This document shows, one piece after another, positions 13,578 to 15,028 of a DNA stretch of 15,028 bases. The stretch lies in assembly GCA_011049385.1 (NCBI GenBank), contig DSBX01000155.1:1-15028 (forward strand). Reading direction: 5' to 3'. Both the position numbers and the translations under genes were made by a program. Source of the stretch: Caldifarciminota bacterium. GTDB taxonomy: Bacteria > Hydrothermota > Tepidihabitantia > Tepidihabitantales > Tepidihabitantaceae. Position 1 is the stretch's first letter. Each line of letters opens with the position of its first letter. The notes below the pieces were generated by a model that was not told the DNA's origin, searched no databases, and worked only from the letters and a program-made list of their open reading frames with translations.

Positions 13578-15028
13578 ATGCCTGCCACTGACCAGTCTTG
13601 CGGAGGTGTCATCCGCTCGCGATTGGCTGTCTTGCGGCGCCAGCGGCTGGCCAATGATCTTCCCGCGCTTGTTCTTCTTGCCGTCGGCCTGCTTGCGGCC
13701 GGGGTCGTGTTGACGGCGCTGTTGTTCTGGAGCGGCTGGGTGTTGCTCGGGCTACTACTGCCGTTCGGTCTCGTTGTCGGTCGCTGGCTGGCCGGCCTGC
13801 GGCGGCGGCAACTTGCCTACGCGGTCGAGGCCGCGTTCCCGGCCGTGGCCGGTCGCCTCGTGGCGGCGCTCGACCTTGCCGACCAGCCGGAGACGCGCGA
13901 GGGCTATTCGGCTGAGCTTCAGCAGGCCGCGGTGCGGTCGGTCGAGGATGATATGCGGGGGCTTCCGCTCACCCGGCTGTGCCGCCGGGGCCGTCTTGTG
14001 CGGGCCGGGCTGGTTGCCGCTGTCGGGGTCGGGCTTCTGCTGGTCGGTCGGTTGGCACTGCCGGCGCGGTTCGAGGTCGGGCTGGCCAATGCTCTCGCCC
14101 GGGACCGGTTGCCGGTGCGGTTCGCTGTTGTGCCGGGCGACACCGCAGTGCTTCCCGGGACCGAGGTCGTGGTTGAGTGTCGCGTGGAGCCGGCCGGGGC
14201 TTTCCGGGCGGTCACCTTTGAGGCGGCCGGCCGGCCGCGCAAGCGACTGCCGCTGGTTGACGGTGTGGCGCGGGTCGAACTGTATGCGACGCACGAGCTG
14301 AGCTACCGGTTCCGGGCCCTGGCCGCAGTCTCGGCTGAGCACCGGGTCTGTGTGCTGGAGCCGCTGGGCATTGAGGAGTTGAGCTTCACCTGTCGGTACC
14401 CGCCTTACTCCGGCTTGCCCGAGGTCCGCAGTGCGGGGCCGGACCTGGTTGCACTGGTCGGTTCGGAGTTCACCGTCACCGGCCGAGCCAACCAGGAACT
14501 GTCCGAGGGTCGGTTGGTGTTCCCGGTCGATACCGTCGAGCTTGAGCCTGGGCCGGGCCGGGCTTTCACCGGCGCGTTTACCGTGCGCCGGGATGACCGT
14601 GGGGTCTTTCAGCTGCGGGACGGACAGTTCGACGGTGACTGGCAGGAGTGCGGGTTCGTGACGGTCCGGGCGGTGCCGGATGAGACGCCGCTGGTCCGAG
14701 TCCTGCGGCCGGGTCGGGATGTGGACCTGCCGATGAGCATGCAGCTTCCCCTGCTCATCAACAGCCTAGACGATTATGGTCTCGGCGCGCTCTGGCTGCG
14801 GTGGGACCGAGACAGCCTGGACCGCCGCGCCCGCATCAGGAGTCTGGCCGGCCGACGCGAGGATACGACGCTTTACGTCTGGGACCTGTCCGACCTGGGA
14901 TTGCTGCCGGGCGAGGTCATACGCTACCGGGTCGAGATCACCGACAACGACGTCGTGTCCGGACCTAAGACCGGCCGCAGTGACGTCTACGAGGTGCGGT
15001 TCCCGACGATGGAGGAGATCTATAGCGC
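13578..15028 (+). CDS. DUF4175-like membrane protein (3' end outside window)
   Basis: An open frame of 483 codons that runs off the right edge without a stop. Three hydrophobic segments are visible: two at about 29-50 and 52-70 forming a hairpin, and one at about 143-161 (AGLVAAVGVGLLLVG). A long, probably extracytoplasmic region of beta-rich repeats follows. Near the end are V-P-D-E-T-P, P-L-L-I-N-S-L-D-D-Y-G-L and D-N-D-V-V-S-G-P-K-T-G-R-S (456-468), a pattern I associate with DUF4175 proteins of Bacteroidetes and related phyla, often near MoxR/DUF58/VWA genes; that neighbourhood, if present, would lie to the right. The biochemical function is unknown. ATG 13578 has only a weak ribosome site. 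A strong GGAGG (13602-13606) lies inside the frame, 16 bases before TTG 13623, so a shorter start is possible; either leaves TM1 intact. Confidence 0.7.
   Translation, partial: MPATDQSCGGVIRSRLAVLRRQRLANDLPALVLLAVGLLAAGVVLTALLFWSGWVLLGLLLPFGLVVGRWLAGLRRRQLAYAVEAAFPAVAGRLVAALDLADQPETREGYSAELQQAAVRSVEDDMRGLPLTRLCRRGRLVRAGLVAAVGVGLLLVGRLALPARFEVGLANALARDRLPVRFAVVPGDTAVLPGTEVVVECRVEPAGAFRAVTFEAAGRPRKRLPLVDGVARVELYATHELSYRFRALAAVSAEHRVCVLEPLGIEELSFTCRYPPYSGLPEVRSAGPDLVALVGSEFTVTGRANQELSEGRLVFPVDTVELEPGPGRAFTGAFTVRRDDRGVFQLRDGQFDGDWQECGFVTVRAVPDETPLVRVLRPGRDVDLPMSMQLPLLINSLDDYGLGALWLRWDRDSLDRRARIRSLAGRREDTTLYVWDLSDLGLLPGEVIRYRVEITDNDVVSGPKTGRSDVYEVRFPTMEEIYS

Noticed and set aside
13755..14342. Minus- and plus-strand open frames (for example 13774-14301) within the right-hand region
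   Set aside because: They are shadows of the longer frame from 13578 to the window end, which has membrane helices and family-like motifs and no stop.

Overview
The window (15,028 bp) is a GC-rich, densely packed bacterial chromosomal segment made mostly of core information-processing genes. Strongly Gly/Arg/Val/Ala-biased proteins, a bacterial-type RpoD, and a DUF4175-like membrane protein at the right edge suggest a Gram-negative, FCB-like or candidate-phylum genome (WOR-3/Stahlbacteria-type lineages would fit). This placement is an inference from gene content, not a measurement.

Layout. Bases 1-9094 (+ strand) look like one long transcription unit: the 3' end of rsmE, then rpsU, mutS2, dnaG, rpoD, rsmI, a CDP-alcohol phosphatidyltransferase gene and hflX. 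Neighbours overlap or lie within 45 bp. It is the classical rpsU-dnaG-rpoD macromolecular-synthesis operon with mutS2 inserted after rpsU and rRNA/ribosome-quality genes (rsmI, hflX) appended. Bases 9066-11973 (- strand) hold a convergent unit, rho-rpmE-prfB, driven by a near-consensus sigma-70 promoter (TTGACA-16 bp-TATACT). prfB overlaps hflX tail to tail by 29 bp, and a perfect 8-bp inverted repeat sits on the junction. prfB needs a programmed +1 frameshift (AGG GAG TTT CTT TGA C) to give a 370-residue RF2.

Bases 12064-13448 are a complete 1,385-bp IS256-family insertion sequence. It has 28-bp imperfect terminal inverted repeats, a perfect 9-bp target duplication (GGATGGTGT) and an intact 416-residue DDE transposase. 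It landed in the intergenic region between two divergent promoters, the rho promoter and a TTGACG-16 bp-TATAAT promoter that reads right. A tandem pair of 18-bp direct repeats (12000-12043) remains on the rho side. The right-hand promoter drives a partial gene for a DUF4175-like membrane protein that runs off the window.

Functionally the region joins transcription (RpoD, Rho), replication priming (DnaG), translation (S21, L31, RF2, RsmE, RsmI, HflX) and MutS2, a ribosome-rescue or recombination-control factor. I found no convincing undescribed multi-gene system. The points worth a second look are the prfB recoding site, the IS splitting a divergent regulatory region with its paired repeats, the altered Smr motif of MutS2, and long basic tails on RpoD and L31. 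No tRNA, rRNA or CRISPR array was seen.
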